This document shows positions 45,248 through 54,199 of a stretch of 64,000 bases of DNA, piece by piece. Position numbers and translations under genes: made by a program. A model generated the notes under the pieces. It did no database searches, was not told the DNA's origin, and saw only the letters and a list, made by a program, of their open reading frames with translations. The first letter of the stretch is position 1, and every line of letters starts with the position of its first letter. This DNA is from CAWCXF01 sp963799455 (GTDB lineage Bacteria > Pseudomonadota > Alphaproteobacteria > Rhodobacterales > Rhodobacteraceae), in contig CAWCXF010000008.1 of the NCBI GenBank assembly GCA_963799455.1, positions 496,001 to 560,000 on the forward strand. Reading direction: 5' to 3'.

Positions 45248-48114
45248 GCGTGTCCGAGCCCCTGCCCCATGACGCCGCCTGGCTGCATGTCACGGGGCGG
45301 GCGCGCTACGTGGACGACATCCCCGTGCCCGCGGGCTGCCTGCACCTGGCCTTCGGCCTCAGCGACACGGCGCATGGCGAGATCCTGGCCACCGACCTCG
45401 CATCCGCCCGCGCCGCCCCGGGCGTCGTCGCGGCCCTCGCGGCGGGCGACCTCGCGCCCAACCCGGACGTGTCCCCGTCCGCCCACGACGAGCCCCTACT
45501 CGCGGACGCGACCGTCCACCACATGGGCCAGCCGGTCTTCCTCATGATCGCCGACTCCCACCTCGCGGCCCGCCGCGCCGCACGGCTGGGCCGCGTCGAG
45601 ATCCGCCCCCTCCCCGCCGTGCTCGACGTGGACGCGGCGCTCGCGGCCGGAGACCGCCACTTCGACGGAGGCCCACGCGTCTGGTCCTCGGGCGACGTGG
45701 CGCGCGCCCTCGCCGCGGCGCCCCGCACCGTCGAGGGCGCCATCGAGATCGGCGGGCAGGAGCACTTCTACCTCGAAGGGCAGGCCGCGCTAGCGCTCCC
45801 CCAGGAGGGCGGCGACATGGTGGTCCACGCCTCCTCCCAGCACCCGACCGAGATCCAGCACAAGGTCGCGGACGCCCTCGGCCTGCCGATGCACGCGGTG
45901 CGCGTCGAGGTCCGTCGCATGGGCGGCGCCTTCGGCGGCAAGGAGAGCCAGGGCAACGCGCTGGCCGTCGCCTGCGCGGTGGCCGCGCGCCTCACCGGCC
46001 GGCCCTGCAAGATGCGCTACGACCGCGACGACGACATGATGATCACCGGCAAGCGCCACGACCTGCGCATCCGTTACCGCGCGGGCTTCGACGAGGCGGG
46101 CCGCGTGAGCGCGGTGGACTTCGTGCACCTCGTGCGCTGCGGCTGGTCGCTCGACCTCTCGCTGCCCGTCGCCGACCGCGCGATGCTCCATGCGGTCGGT
46201 GCCTACGACGTGCCCAACGTCCGCGTCGAGTCGCACAGGCTCCGCACCAACACCCAGTCGGCCACCGCCTTCCGCGGCTTCGGCGGCCCGCAGGGGATGC
46301 TCGGCATCGAGCGCGTCATGGACCACGTCGCCCACGCGCTCGGCCGCGACCCGCTGGAGGTCCGCCGCGCCAACCTCTTCGCCGACGCGCCGGCAGCGGC
46401 CGGAGCGGTGGGATCGGGGCCGGCGGTGGGACCGGGGTCCGCGCTCGGACCGCTCGGTGCAGTCCGAGCGCCGTCGGACGCGGCGGGGGGGGCGACGGCG
46501 GGAGGCACGTCGCCGGGTTCCGGGACCGCGCGCGGATCGTCCGTGGCGGCCGAGGCGGCGACGGAGCGGGCCGATCCCGGACACGCGGTCGCCGGCGCGC
46601 CGCCGACGGCTTCGGGGCTCGCCCTCGGATCCCCGGCCTCGCCCTCCTCCGAGGGCTCGGGCGGCGAGGCGGCAGCCCGATCGCCTTCCGCGCCCATGAC
46701 GCCGCCCGGGGAACGCGAGGCCTCCGTCTCCCCCGGCGAGGCGGGCGCTCTGCCGGGCGCCCACGCCGCGGCATCGAGCGCGAGCCCGGCCACGGCCGCT
46801 CGAGACGGAGCGGGCGGCGCCCCGCCCCCCGCCCGCGAGGTCGCCGCCGAGCCCGAGGCGCGCGGCATCGAGCGCCCCGAGGACGGCGGGACGGACATCG
46901 CCTCGCGCGGCGCGGTGGGCTCGGTCGAGGGGCGCGGCGTCGAGATGCCCGAGCCCGGCGCGCAGGCGACCTACTACGGGATGCCCGTCACCGACTACGT
47001 GCTGAACGGCCTGATCGACGACCTCGCCGCGCGGGCCGACTACCGCGCCCGCCGCGCCGCCATCGCGGAGTGGAACGCGGGCCAGCCGGTGCTCAGGCGC
47101 GGCATCGCGCTCACCCCCGTGATGTTCGGCATCAGCTTCACGCTGACGCATCTCAACCAGGCGGGCGCGCTCGTGCACGTCTACCAGGACGGCTCGATCG
47201 CGCTCAACCACGGCGGCACCGAGATGGGCCAGGGCCTCTTCCGCAAGGTCTCCCAGGTCGCGGCCCACCGCTTCGGCGCGCCCGTCGAGGCGGTGCGCAT
47301 CACCGCCACCGACACCGCGAAGGTGCCCAACACCTCCGCCACCGCGGCGTCGTCGGGCTCGGACCTCAACGGCATGGCGGTGCTCGCGGCCTGCGACGAG
47401 ATCGCGGGGCGAATCGCCGCCTTCCTCGCCGGGCTCCACCAGGCCGATCCGGCCTCCGTCGCCTTCGCGGACGGCGAGGTGCGGGTGGGGGGCCACGCCT
47501 ACCCCTTCGCCGAGGCCGTCCGGCTGGCCTACGTCAACCGCGTGAGCCTGTCGGCCACGGGCTACTACGCCACGCCCGAGATCGTGTGGGACCGCGAGCG
47601 CGGCCGGGGCCGGCCGTTCTACTACTTCGCCTACGGCGCCGCCTGCACCGAGGTGGTGATGGACCGCCTCACGGGCGAGAGCCGCATCCTGCGCGCGGAC
47701 ATCCTCCACGATGTCGGCCGCTCGCTCAACCCGGCGCTCGACCGGGGCCAGATCGAGGGCGGCTACGTCCAGGGCTGCGGCTGGCTCACCACCGAGGAGC
47801 TGGTCTGGGACGAGAAGGGCCGGCTCGCCACCCACGCCCCCTCGACCTACAAGATCCCCGCCTGCTCGGACCGCCCGGAGGTGTTCGAGGTCGCCCTGTG
47901 GGAGAACGTCAACCGCGAGGCGACGGTCCACCGCTCCAAGGCCGTGGGCGAGCCGCCCCTGATGCTCGCCTTCTCGGCGTTCCTGGCGCTGTCGGACGCT
48001 TGCGCCTCTCTCGGCCCCGCCTACCCCGCGCTCGACACGCCCGCGACGGCCGAGCGGCTGTGGCGCGCCGCGGCCCGGTCCGGGGCTGGGACGGCGGCGA
48101 GGGCGGCCGAATGA
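45244..48114 (+). CDS. xdhB: Xanthine dehydrogenase large subunit (molybdopterin) with a ~190-residue low-complexity insertion
   Basis: Molybdenum subunit. Start: VTGRARYVDDIPVPAGCLHL; cofactor and substrate motifs: IGGQEHFYLEGQ, RRMGGAFGGKESQ, YDRDDDMMITGKRH, TAFRGFGGPQGM, LNHGGTEMGQGL, NTSATAASSGSDLNG and the catalytic glutamate in SKAVGEPPLMLA near the C-terminus. After PLEVRRANLFADAP (residue ~379) a Gly/Ala/Ser/Pro tract runs to about residue 574. The enzyme then resumes with TYYGMPVTDYVLNGLI. Relatives have only a short loop here and total about 780 residues; this one has 956. No frame break, so the insert appears translated. No xdhC follows. Confidence 0.94.
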   Translation: MSVSEPLPHDAAWLHVTGRARYVDDIPVPAGCLHLAFGLSDTAHGEILATDLASARAAPGVVAALAAGDLAPNPDVSPSAHDEPLLADATVHHMGQPVFLMIADSHLAARRAARLGRVEIRPLPAVLDVDAALAAGDRHFDGGPRVWSSGDVARALAAAPRTVEGAIEIGGQEHFYLEGQAALALPQEGGDMVVHASSQHPTEIQHKVADALGLPMHAVRVEVRRMGGAFGGKESQGNALAVACAVAARLTGRPCKMRYDRDDDMMITGKRHDLRIRYRAGFDEAGRVSAVDFVHLVRCGWSLDLSLPVADRAMLHAVGAYDVPNVRVESHRLRTNTQSATAFRGFGGPQGMLGIERVMDHVAHALGRDPLEVRRANLFADAPAAAGAVGSGPAVGPGSALGPLGAVRAPSDAAGGATAGGTSPGSGTARGSSVAAEAATERADPGHAVAGAPPTASGLALGSPASPSSEGSGGEAAARSPSAPMTPPGEREASVSPGEAGALPGAHAAASSASPATAARDGAGGAPPPAREVAAEPEARGIERPEDGGTDIASRGAVGSVEGRGVEMPEPGAQATYYGMPVTDYVLNGLIDDLAARADYRARRAAIAEWNAGQPVLRRGIALTPVMFGISFTLTHLNQAGALVHVYQDGSIALNHGGTEMGQGLFRKVSQVAAHRFGAPVEAVRITATDTAKVPNTSATAASSGSDLNGMAVLAACDEIAGRIAAFLAGLHQADPASVAFADGEVRVGGHAYPFAEAVRLAYVNRVSLSATGYYATPEIVWDRERGRGRPFYYFAYGAACTEVVMDRLTGESRILRADILHDVGRSLNPALDRGQIEGGYVQGCGWLTTEELVWDEKGRLATHAPSTYKIPACSDRPEVFEVALWENVNREATVHRSKAVGEPPLMLAFSAFLALSDACASLGPAYPALDTPATAERLWRAAARSGAGTAARAAE
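46381..46966 (+). other. In-frame low-complexity insertion within xdhB
   Basis: About 585 bases encoding a Gly/Ala/Pro/Ser/Glu-rich segment with no recognisable fold, placed at a surface-loop position of the molybdopterin subunit. Composition and style match the intergenic spacers, but frame is kept across all ~195 codons, with no stop. It includes short diverged repeats (GSGPAVGPGSALGP). Confidence 0.85.
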
Positions 48115-48286
48115 GCCCCGGCCCGCGGCGGCGCGGCCGCTCGGACGCCGCGACCCGTCCCGTCGCCGGCCGGGTCCGCGACCCCGCCTCGGGCGGGCGC
48201 CCTCGCGCCGCAGCGACCGTCGCGGCGGCCGGACGGCCGCGCCCGGCCCCGGGCCTCCCCCCGGGCCTCCGGCCGGAGGCGCGCGC

Positions 48287-49817
48287 GTGAGCCTGCTGAC
48301 GCTCGACGCGATCACCAAGCGGTACCCGGGCGTGGTCGCGGCCGACGGCGTGTCGCTCGCCGTGGAGCGGGGCGAGATCCACGCGCTCCTGGGCGAGAAC
48401 GGCGCGGGCAAGTCCACGCTCGTCAAGGCGATCTTCGGGCTGGTGCGGCCCGACGCAGGGTCCATGACGCTCGACGCCCGCGCCTACGCCCCCGCGAGCC
48501 CGGCCGAGGCGCGGGCGGCGGGCGTGGCCATGGTGTTCCAGCACTTCTCGCTCTGGGGGGCGCTCGACGTGGCCGAGAACGTGGCGCTCGGCATGGCCCG
48601 GCCCCCGCCCGCCCGGCGCCTGCGCGCGCGCATCGCGGAGGTGAGCGCCGACTACGGCCTGGCCGTCGACCCGGCGCGGCGGGTGGGAGAATCTGAGCGC
48701 CGGCGAGCGCCAGCGGGTCGAGGTCGTGCGCTGCCTGTTGCAGGATCCGAAGCTCCTCATCATGGACGAGCCGACCTCGGTGCTCACGCCCCAGGAGGTG
48801 GAGGTGCTGTTCGCCACGCTGAGGAGGCTCGCGGAGGAGGGCACCGGCATCCTCTACATCTCGCACAAGCTCGACGAGATCCGCGCCCTGTGCGCGCGCG
48901 CGACGATCCTGCGCCGCGGCCGCGTCGTGGCGACCTGCGATCCGCGGCGGGCCAGCGCGCACGAGCTGGCCGAGATGATGGTGGGCGCCCTGCCCCAGCC
49001 CGCCGCGCGCCCCGAGACGGCGCCCGGCGCGCGGCGGCTGGAGGTCGAGGGGCTCGACCTGCCCCCCGACACGCCGCTCGGGACGAGCCTGCGCGCCGTG
49101 AGCCTCTCGGTGCGCGCGGGCGAGGTGCTGGGCATCGGCGGCGTCGCCGGCAACGGGCAGGACGAGCTCTTGGCCGCGCTCTCGGGCGAGCGGCGGACGC
49201 GGCCCGGCGCGATCCGGCTCGACGGGCGGCCGGTGGGCCATCTCGGCCCCGCCCGGCGGCGCGCCCTGGGCCTCCTGGCCGCGCCGGAGGAGCGGCTGGG
49301 GCACGCCAGCGCGCCCGACATGAGCCTGACGGAGAACGCGCTGCTGACCGCGCGGGCGCGAAAGGGGCTGACGCGGCACGGAGTGATCGACTGGCGCCGG
49401 ACGCGGGCCTACGCCGAGGAGGTCATCGAGGCCTACGACGTGCGCACGCCCGGCCCCGAGCACGCCGCGCGCTCGCTCTCGGGCGGCAACCTCCAGCGCT
49501 TCCTGATCGGGCGCGAGATCCTCCAGGAGCCCGGCGTGCTGGTCGTGAACCAGCCGACCTGGGGCGTGGACGCCGCCGCCGCCGGCGCGATCCGCCGCGC
49601 GCTGACCGACCTGGCGGCCCGCGGCGCCGCCGTCGTGGCGATCAGCCAGGATCTCGACGAGCTGATGGAGATCGCCGGGGCGTTCTGCGCCCTCAACGGC
49701 GGCCGGCTGTCCGAGCCCCACCCCATGGCCGGCCTGTCCCTGGGCGAGATCGGCCTGATGCTGGGCGGCGCGAAGGCGGGGGCCCGGAGGGATGCATCCC
49801 CCCGGATTCTTCCTTGA
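48287..49817 (+). pseudogene. Nucleoside (BMP-type) ABC transporter ATP-binding protein, one frameshift as read
   Basis: Duplicated-ATPase subunit of the sugar/nucleoside (RbsA/YufO/NupA-like) type. First half: Walker A LLGENGAGKSTLVKAIFG, Q-loop VFQHFSLW; then a break near 48690 where one extra A in GAGAATCTGAGC shifts the frame. The downstream frame gives LSAGERQRVEVVRCLLQDPK and LLIMDEPTSVLTPQEVEVLF. Second half: GIGGVAGNGQDELLAALSGE, SLSGGNLQRFLIGREIL, and a degenerate Walker B as usual for this type. GTG start with GGAGG. The break lies exactly at the signature motif; with three intact partner genes, sequence error is likely. Confidence 0.87.
49784..49805. repeat. Imperfect palindrome at the ATPase/permease junction
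   Basis: A perfect 12-base core GGGATGCATCCC (49789-49800) is extended by CCGG/CCGG arms with one mismatch. It lies in the last codons of the ATPase gene, ten bases before the permease start, like the palindromes near xdhA and csbD. Confidence 0.7.
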
Positions 49818-50935
49818 TCCGCCTGGAGCCCCGCCCCGAGCCCTCGCGCGCCTGGGCCCTGGCCGTCCCGCCGCTCGCGGTGGCGCTGACGCTGCTGGCC
49901 GGCGGCGCGATGTTCGCCGCGCTGGGCGCCGACCCCGTGGTCGCCGTGCGCACGATCTTCTGGGATCCGCTGTTCGACCCGGCGCTCGCCGCCTACTCGC
50001 GCCCGCAGCTCCTAGTGAAGGCAGCGCCCCTGATCCTGATCGCCACCGGCCTCGCCATCGGCTTCCGGGCGGGCGTGTGGAACATCGGAGCCGAGGGGCA
50101 ATACATCGTCGGCGCGCTCGCCGGCGCCTCCGTGGGGCTGGCGTTCTACCCGGCCGACCTGTGGGTGGTGCTCCCGCTGATGGTGATCGCGGGCGCCCTT
50201 GGGGGGATCGCCTGGGCGATGATCCCGGCCGTGCTGCGGCTCGCGGGGGCCTCGGAGATCCTCACCTCCCTGCTCCTCGTCTACGTCGCGCAGCAGATCC
50301 TCGCGGCCGCAGCCGTGGGGCCCTTGAGGAACCCCGAGGGGGGCGGGTTCCCGGGCTCGCGCAACCTCGCGCGCGACTACCCCGCCGCCTCGAACGCCGA
50401 GCTGTGGGCCGGCACCGGCATCCATTGGGGGGTGATCGCCGCCGCCGTCACGGTGGTGCTCGCCCACTGGATGCTCGCGCGCCACGTCGCGGGCTTCCAG
50501 GTGCGGCTCTCGGGCCAGAGCCCGCGCGCCGCCGCGCTCTCGGGCGTGCGCCCTCCCGCGTTGGTGCTGGGCTGCTTCGCGGTCTCGGGCGCGCTCTCGG
50601 GGCTCGCGGGGCTCTTCGAGGTCGCGGGCCCGGCGGGCCAGATCAGCATCGACTTCGCGTCCGGATACGGCTTCACCGCGATCATCGTGGCCTTCCTCGG
50701 CCGGCTGCACCCCTTGGGGATCGCGGCCGCGGGGCTCCTGATGGCGCTCACCTACATCGGCGGCGAGGTGGCGCAGTTCTCGCTCGGCCTGCCCTCGGCG
50801 GCGATCCAGGCGTTCCAGGGGATGCTGCTGTTCTTCCTCCTGGGCGCCGACGTGCTGACGCGCTACCGCCCCAAGCTCGGAGGACGCTCGGCGCCGAGGC
50901 CCGTGCCCGCCGCGCGCGAGGAGCCCGCCGAATGA
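49814..50935 (+). CDS. Nucleoside ABC transporter permease (BmpB/NupB/YufP-like)
   Basis: 373 residues from TTG 49814, which overlaps the ATPase TGA. Multi-pass permease with the family block AAPLILIATGLAIGFRAGVW, NIGAEGQYIVGALAG, and FASGYGFTAIIVAFLGRLHP near the end. NIGAEGQ and GYGFTAI identify the BPD_transp_2 permeases that pair with BMP binding proteins and import purine nucleosides. Stop overlaps the next ATG (ATGA). Located behind xdhAB, so purine uptake for oxidation is the likely job. Confidence 0.9.
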   Translation: MIRLEPRPEPSRAWALAVPPLAVALTLLAGGAMFAALGADPVVAVRTIFWDPLFDPALAAYSRPQLLVKAAPLILIATGLAIGFRAGVWNIGAEGQYIVGALAGASVGLAFYPADLWVVLPLMVIAGALGGIAWAMIPAVLRLAGASEILTSLLLVYVAQQILAAAAVGPLRNPEGGGFPGSRNLARDYPAASNAELWAGTGIHWGVIAAAVTVVLAHWMLARHVAGFQVRLSGQSPRAAALSGVRPPALVLGCFAVSGALSGLAGLFEVAGPAGQISIDFASGYGFTAIIVAFLGRLHPLGIAAAGLLMALTYIGGEVAQFSLGLPSAAIQAFQGMLLFFLLGADVLTRYRPKLGGRSAPRPVPAAREEPAE

Positions 50936-51849
50936 TCCTGTCGTCGATCGACCCGGTGCTGCTGGTCGCCTCGATCCTGGTCGCCTCCACGCCGATCCTG
51001 CTCGCGGCCCTGGGCGAGCTGGTGGCCGAGCGCGCGGGCGTCCTGAACCTCGGGGTCGAGGGCATGATGATCCTGGGCGCCGTGATGGGCTTCGCCGTGG
51101 CCACCGGCACGGGCTCGCCTGCGCTCGGCTTCGTCGCGGGCGCCGCGGGGGGCGCTGCGCTCTCGCTGGTGTTCGGCGCGCTGACGCAGTGGCTTCTGGC
51201 CAACCAGGTGGCGACCGGGCTGGCGCTGACGCTCTTCGGCCTGGGGCTCTCGGCGCTCCTCGGCCAGGGCTTCGTCGGCGTGCGCCCGCCGCCCGTGTCG
51301 CGGCTCGGCGGCCCGCTGTCGGAGCTGCCCGTCCTCGGCCCGATCCTCTTCTCGCACGACGCGGTGCTCTATCTCGGGCTCGCCGCGGTGCCCCTCCTGT
51401 GGGCCTTCCTGCACCGCACCCGCGCGGGCCTCGTGCTGCGCGCGGTGGGCGAGGGGCACGAGGCCGCGCACGCGCTGGGCTACCCGGTGGCCGCGATCCG
51501 CCTCGGCGCCATCGCCTTCGGCGGCGCCATGGCGGGGCTCGGGGGCGCCTATCTCAGCCTCGTGCGGGTGCCGCAATGGACCGAGGGCATGACCGCCGGC
51601 GCGGGCTGGATCGCGCTCGCCATCGTCGTGTTCGCCTCCTGGCGGCCCGGCCGCGCGCTCATGGGCGCGCTGCTCTTCGGCGGCGTCAGCGTGCTCCAGC
51701 TCAACCTCCAGGCCGCCGGGATGGCGCTGCCCGCCTGGCTCCTGTCGGCCTCGCCCTACCTCGTCACCATCGCCGTGCTGGTCGTGATCTCGCGGCGCCG
51801 CGGCACCATGGCGCCCGCCGACCTCGGCCGCCCGTTCGCCTCGTCCTGA
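50932..51849 (+). CDS. Nucleoside ABC transporter permease, second subunit (NupC/YufQ-like)
   Basis: 305 residues, about eight membrane segments. LAALGELVAERAGVLNLGVE with GMMILGAVMGFAVA is the hallmark of the second BPD_transp_2 permease; AVGEGHEAAHALGYPVAAIR and GAGWIALAIVVFASWRPGRA are its cytoplasmic coupling and C-terminal blocks. ATGA overlap with the first permease and a one-base overlap with the ion-channel gene that follows, so all are on one message. Confidence 0.9.
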   Translation: MILSSIDPVLLVASILVASTPILLAALGELVAERAGVLNLGVEGMMILGAVMGFAVATGTGSPALGFVAGAAGGAALSLVFGALTQWLLANQVATGLALTLFGLGLSALLGQGFVGVRPPPVSRLGGPLSELPVLGPILFSHDAVLYLGLAAVPLLWAFLHRTRAGLVLRAVGEGHEAAHALGYPVAAIRLGAIAFGGAMAGLGGAYLSLVRVPQWTEGMTAGAGWIALAIVVFASWRPGRALMGALLFGGVSVLQLNLQAAGMALPAWLLSASPYLVTIAVLVVISRRRGTMAPADLGRPFASS

Positions 51850-52598
51850 TGGCCCTCCGCCCGACGACCCCGGCACGACGCGCGGTGCAAGACGCCTTTC
51901 AGGGCACGCACCCCACGCTCGGGCGCGCCGTGGTGCTGGGCGTGGCCGGGCTCATCCTGCTCTCGGCCATGCTGATCGCGGTCGAGACGATGCCCACGCT
52001 CAGGGGCGAGCCCGTCCTTGTGGCCGCCGAGATCCTCCTCGCCGCGCTCTTCGCCGTCGAGTTCGCGGCCCGCCTGTGGTCCGCCCCCGACCCCCTGCGC
52101 TACGCCACGAGCTTCTGGGGCGTCATCGACTTCCTCGCCGCGGTCCCGCCGCTCCTCCTCCTGGTGCCGGACCTCCAGTCGATCCGCGCCCTGCGGCTCC
52201 TGCGGCTCCTGCGCCTGCTGAAGATCGCCCGGCTCTCCCGGGCGATGGACCGGATCGGCGCCGCGTTCTTCGCCACGCGCGACGAGCTGACGGTGTTCGC
52301 GCTGGTCGCCATGATCGCGATCTATCTCGCCGCCGTGGGCATCGACCACTTCGAGACCGCGGCCCAGCCCGACGCGTTCGGCTCGATCCCGGCGGCGCTC
52401 TGGTGGGCGCTGGCGACGCTGACCACCGTGGGCTACGGTGACGCCTACCCCGTCACCGCCGGCGGGCGGCTCTTCACCGGCCTCGTGCTGCTCACGGGCC
52501 TCGGCATCGTCGCGGTCCCCGCGGGCGTCGTGACCTCGGCCCTGCTCGACGACGCCGACAAACCTCAAGACCCCTCGAAGAAAGGACAAGACGCATGA
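51849..52598 (+). CDS. Voltage-gated-type ion channel (six-helix, K+ selectivity filter)
   Basis: 249 residues. Six hydrophobic segments, a positively charged fourth helix (ALRLLRLLRLLKIARLSRAM), and a pore loop ending LATLTTVGYGDAYPVTAGG. TVGYGD is the canonical potassium filter. No C-terminal RCK or cyclic-nucleotide domain; the tail is short and charged. The ATG shares one base with the permease stop, and its stop overlaps the binding-protein ATG by four bases. This places a channel between the core genes of an ABC importer, which is unusual. Function in the operon unknown. Confidence 0.9.
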   Translation: MALRPTTPARRAVQDAFQGTHPTLGRAVVLGVAGLILLSAMLIAVETMPTLRGEPVLVAAEILLAALFAVEFAARLWSAPDPLRYATSFWGVIDFLAAVPPLLLLVPDLQSIRALRLLRLLRLLKIARLSRAMDRIGAAFFATRDELTVFALVAMIAIYLAAVGIDHFETAAQPDAFGSIPAALWWALATLTTVGYGDAYPVTAGGRLFTGLVLLTGLGIVAVPAGVVTSALLDDADKPQDPSKKGQDA

Positions 52599-53695
52599 GA
52601 TTGACGCGACTGGCCGCCGCCGCGGCCCTGGTCCTCGCCGGCCCGCTCGCCGGTCCCTCGGCCGCCCAGGACGCCGCCCAAGGCGATGGGGGCGAGCCGC
52701 TCAAGGTGGGCTTCATCTATGTCGGGCCCGTGGGCGACTTCGGCTGGTCGCACGAGCACAACCAGGGCCGGCTCGCGCTCGAGGAGGCGATGGGCGACGC
52801 GGTCGAGACCGCCTTCGTCGAGTCGGTCCCCGAGGGCGCCGACGCCGAGCGCGTGCTGACGCAGATGGCGCTCGCCGGCAACGACCTGATCTTCACCACG
52901 TCGTTCGGCTACATGGACGCGACGCTCAACGTCGCCGAGCGCTTCCCGGAGGTGAGGTTCGAGCACGCCACCGGATACCGGCGCGCCGACAACGTCGCCA
53001 CCTACGGCGCGCGCTTCTACGAGGGGCGCGCGGTGATCGGGCACATCGCGGGGCAGATGACCGAGAGCGGCAGGATCGGCTACATCGCCTCCTTCCCGAT
53101 CCCCGAGGTGATCCGCGGCATCAACGCCGCCTACCTCGCCGCCAAGGAGGTCAACCCCGACGTCCAGTTCAACGTCGTCTGGGTCAACTCCTGGTTCGAC
53201 CCGGCGAAGGAGGCCGACGCCGCCAAGGCGCTGATCGAGCAGGGCGCCGACGTGATCATGCAGCACACCGACTCGACCGCGCCGATGACGGTGGCCGAGG
53301 AGGCGGGCGTGATGGCCTTCGGCCAGGCGTCGGACATGAAGAACTTCGGGCCCGAGGCGCAGCTCACCGCGATCATCGACAACTGGGGCCCCTACTACGT
53401 CGAGCGCGCCCGGGCCGTCGCCGACGGCACCTGGGAGAGCGAGGACACCTGGGGCGGGCTCGCCTCGGGCATGGTCGAGCTCGCGCCCTTCTCCGAGCGC
53501 ATCCCCGAGGAGGTCCGCGCCTCCGCGCAGGCGCTGGCCGACGCGATCGCGTCGGGCGAGCGCCACCCCTTCACCGGTCCCATCGACAAGCAGGACGGCA
53601 GCGAGTGGCTGGCCGAGGGCGAGACCGCGACCGACGAGGAGCTGCTCGGGCTCAACTTCTACGTCGAGGGGCTGACGGGCGACATCCCGCAGTGA
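52595..53695 (+). CDS. BMP family (basic membrane protein) nucleoside-binding protein
   Basis: 366 residues with a signal peptide (RLAAAAALVLAGPLAGPSAA, cleaved before QD); no lipobox, so a soluble periplasmic protein. Blocks: KVGFIYVGPVGDFGWSHEHN, DLIFTTSFGYMDATLNVA, FEHATGYRRADNVATYGARF, GYIASFPIPEVIRGINA, VWVNSWFDPAKEADAAKALI and the ligand-site segment GADVIMQHTDSTAPMTVAEE. Binds purine nucleosides or related compounds in characterised relatives. Last gene of the xdh-ABC block. Confidence 0.93.
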   Translation: MRLTRLAAAAALVLAGPLAGPSAAQDAAQGDGGEPLKVGFIYVGPVGDFGWSHEHNQGRLALEEAMGDAVETAFVESVPEGADAERVLTQMALAGNDLIFTTSFGYMDATLNVAERFPEVRFEHATGYRRADNVATYGARFYEGRAVIGHIAGQMTESGRIGYIASFPIPEVIRGINAAYLAAKEVNPDVQFNVVWVNSWFDPAKEADAAKALIEQGADVIMQHTDSTAPMTVAEEAGVMAFGQASDMKNFGPEAQLTAIIDNWGPYYVERARAVADGTWESEDTWGGLASGMVELAPFSERIPEEVRASAQALADAIASGERHPFTGPIDKQDGSEWLAEGETATDEELLGLNFYVEGLTGDIPQ

Positions 53696-53710
53696 CGCGA
53701 GGGGGCGCCC

Positions 53711-54149
53711 TCACTCCGTCACGAAGCCCAACCCCAAGGGCAGCCGCCAACGCGTGACCGCGCCGCCTCCGCAGGGCGGCGGCGCGCCCCGCAGGCCCTC
53801 CGCCTCGGCGGCCAGGATCGCCCGCGCGCAGGAGAGCGCGCCGGGGCCGGGCAGGGCCGTCCCCGCCCCCTCGCCGAGCCGGATCAGGACCACCTTGCGC
53901 GCGCCGCTGGGGTCGAGGTCGATCACGCGCACCACGCGCGGACCGGGGACGGCCTCGCAGCGCGGGCCGCAGAGCGCCTCCGCGCCCGGGACGTGGCGCA
54001 GCTTCGACCAGCCCGAGAACGCCAAGACCTCGACCCGCGAGGTCGCCCGAGACGTGTACCCCGCGGGGCGGCTCGCCGCCCATGGCGAGCGCGAGGCCCG
54101 CGAGCGCTGCCACGAGGAGCGCGATCACGACGAGCCGCCCGGGGTCCAC
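53711..54149 (-). pseudogene. Small secreted protein, one probable frameshift, unknown family
   Basis: A GTG at 54149 opens an N-terminal signal/anchor (DPGRLVVIALLVAALAGLAL ending MGGEPP). The frame then drifts; one base over, in a CCCCGCGGGG run near 54065, the sequence continues YTSRATSRVEVLAFSGWSKL and VVRVIDLDPSGARKVVLIRL to the TGA at 53711. As read, only the 104-residue second part from TTG 54025 is open. Two cysteines in EALCGPRCEAV could be a redox or metal pair. Family not recognised. Convergent with the BMP gene. Confidence 0.5.
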
Positions 54150-54199
54150 CACCGGGCCCCACCGCCCGCCCCCGCGGGCGCCCGGACGACCGCGCGGCC

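Noticed and set aside
45241..48114. Frameshift or fusion explaining the long XdhB
   Set aside because: Both flanks of the insert are in the same frame without stops, so it is an in-frame insertion, not a break.
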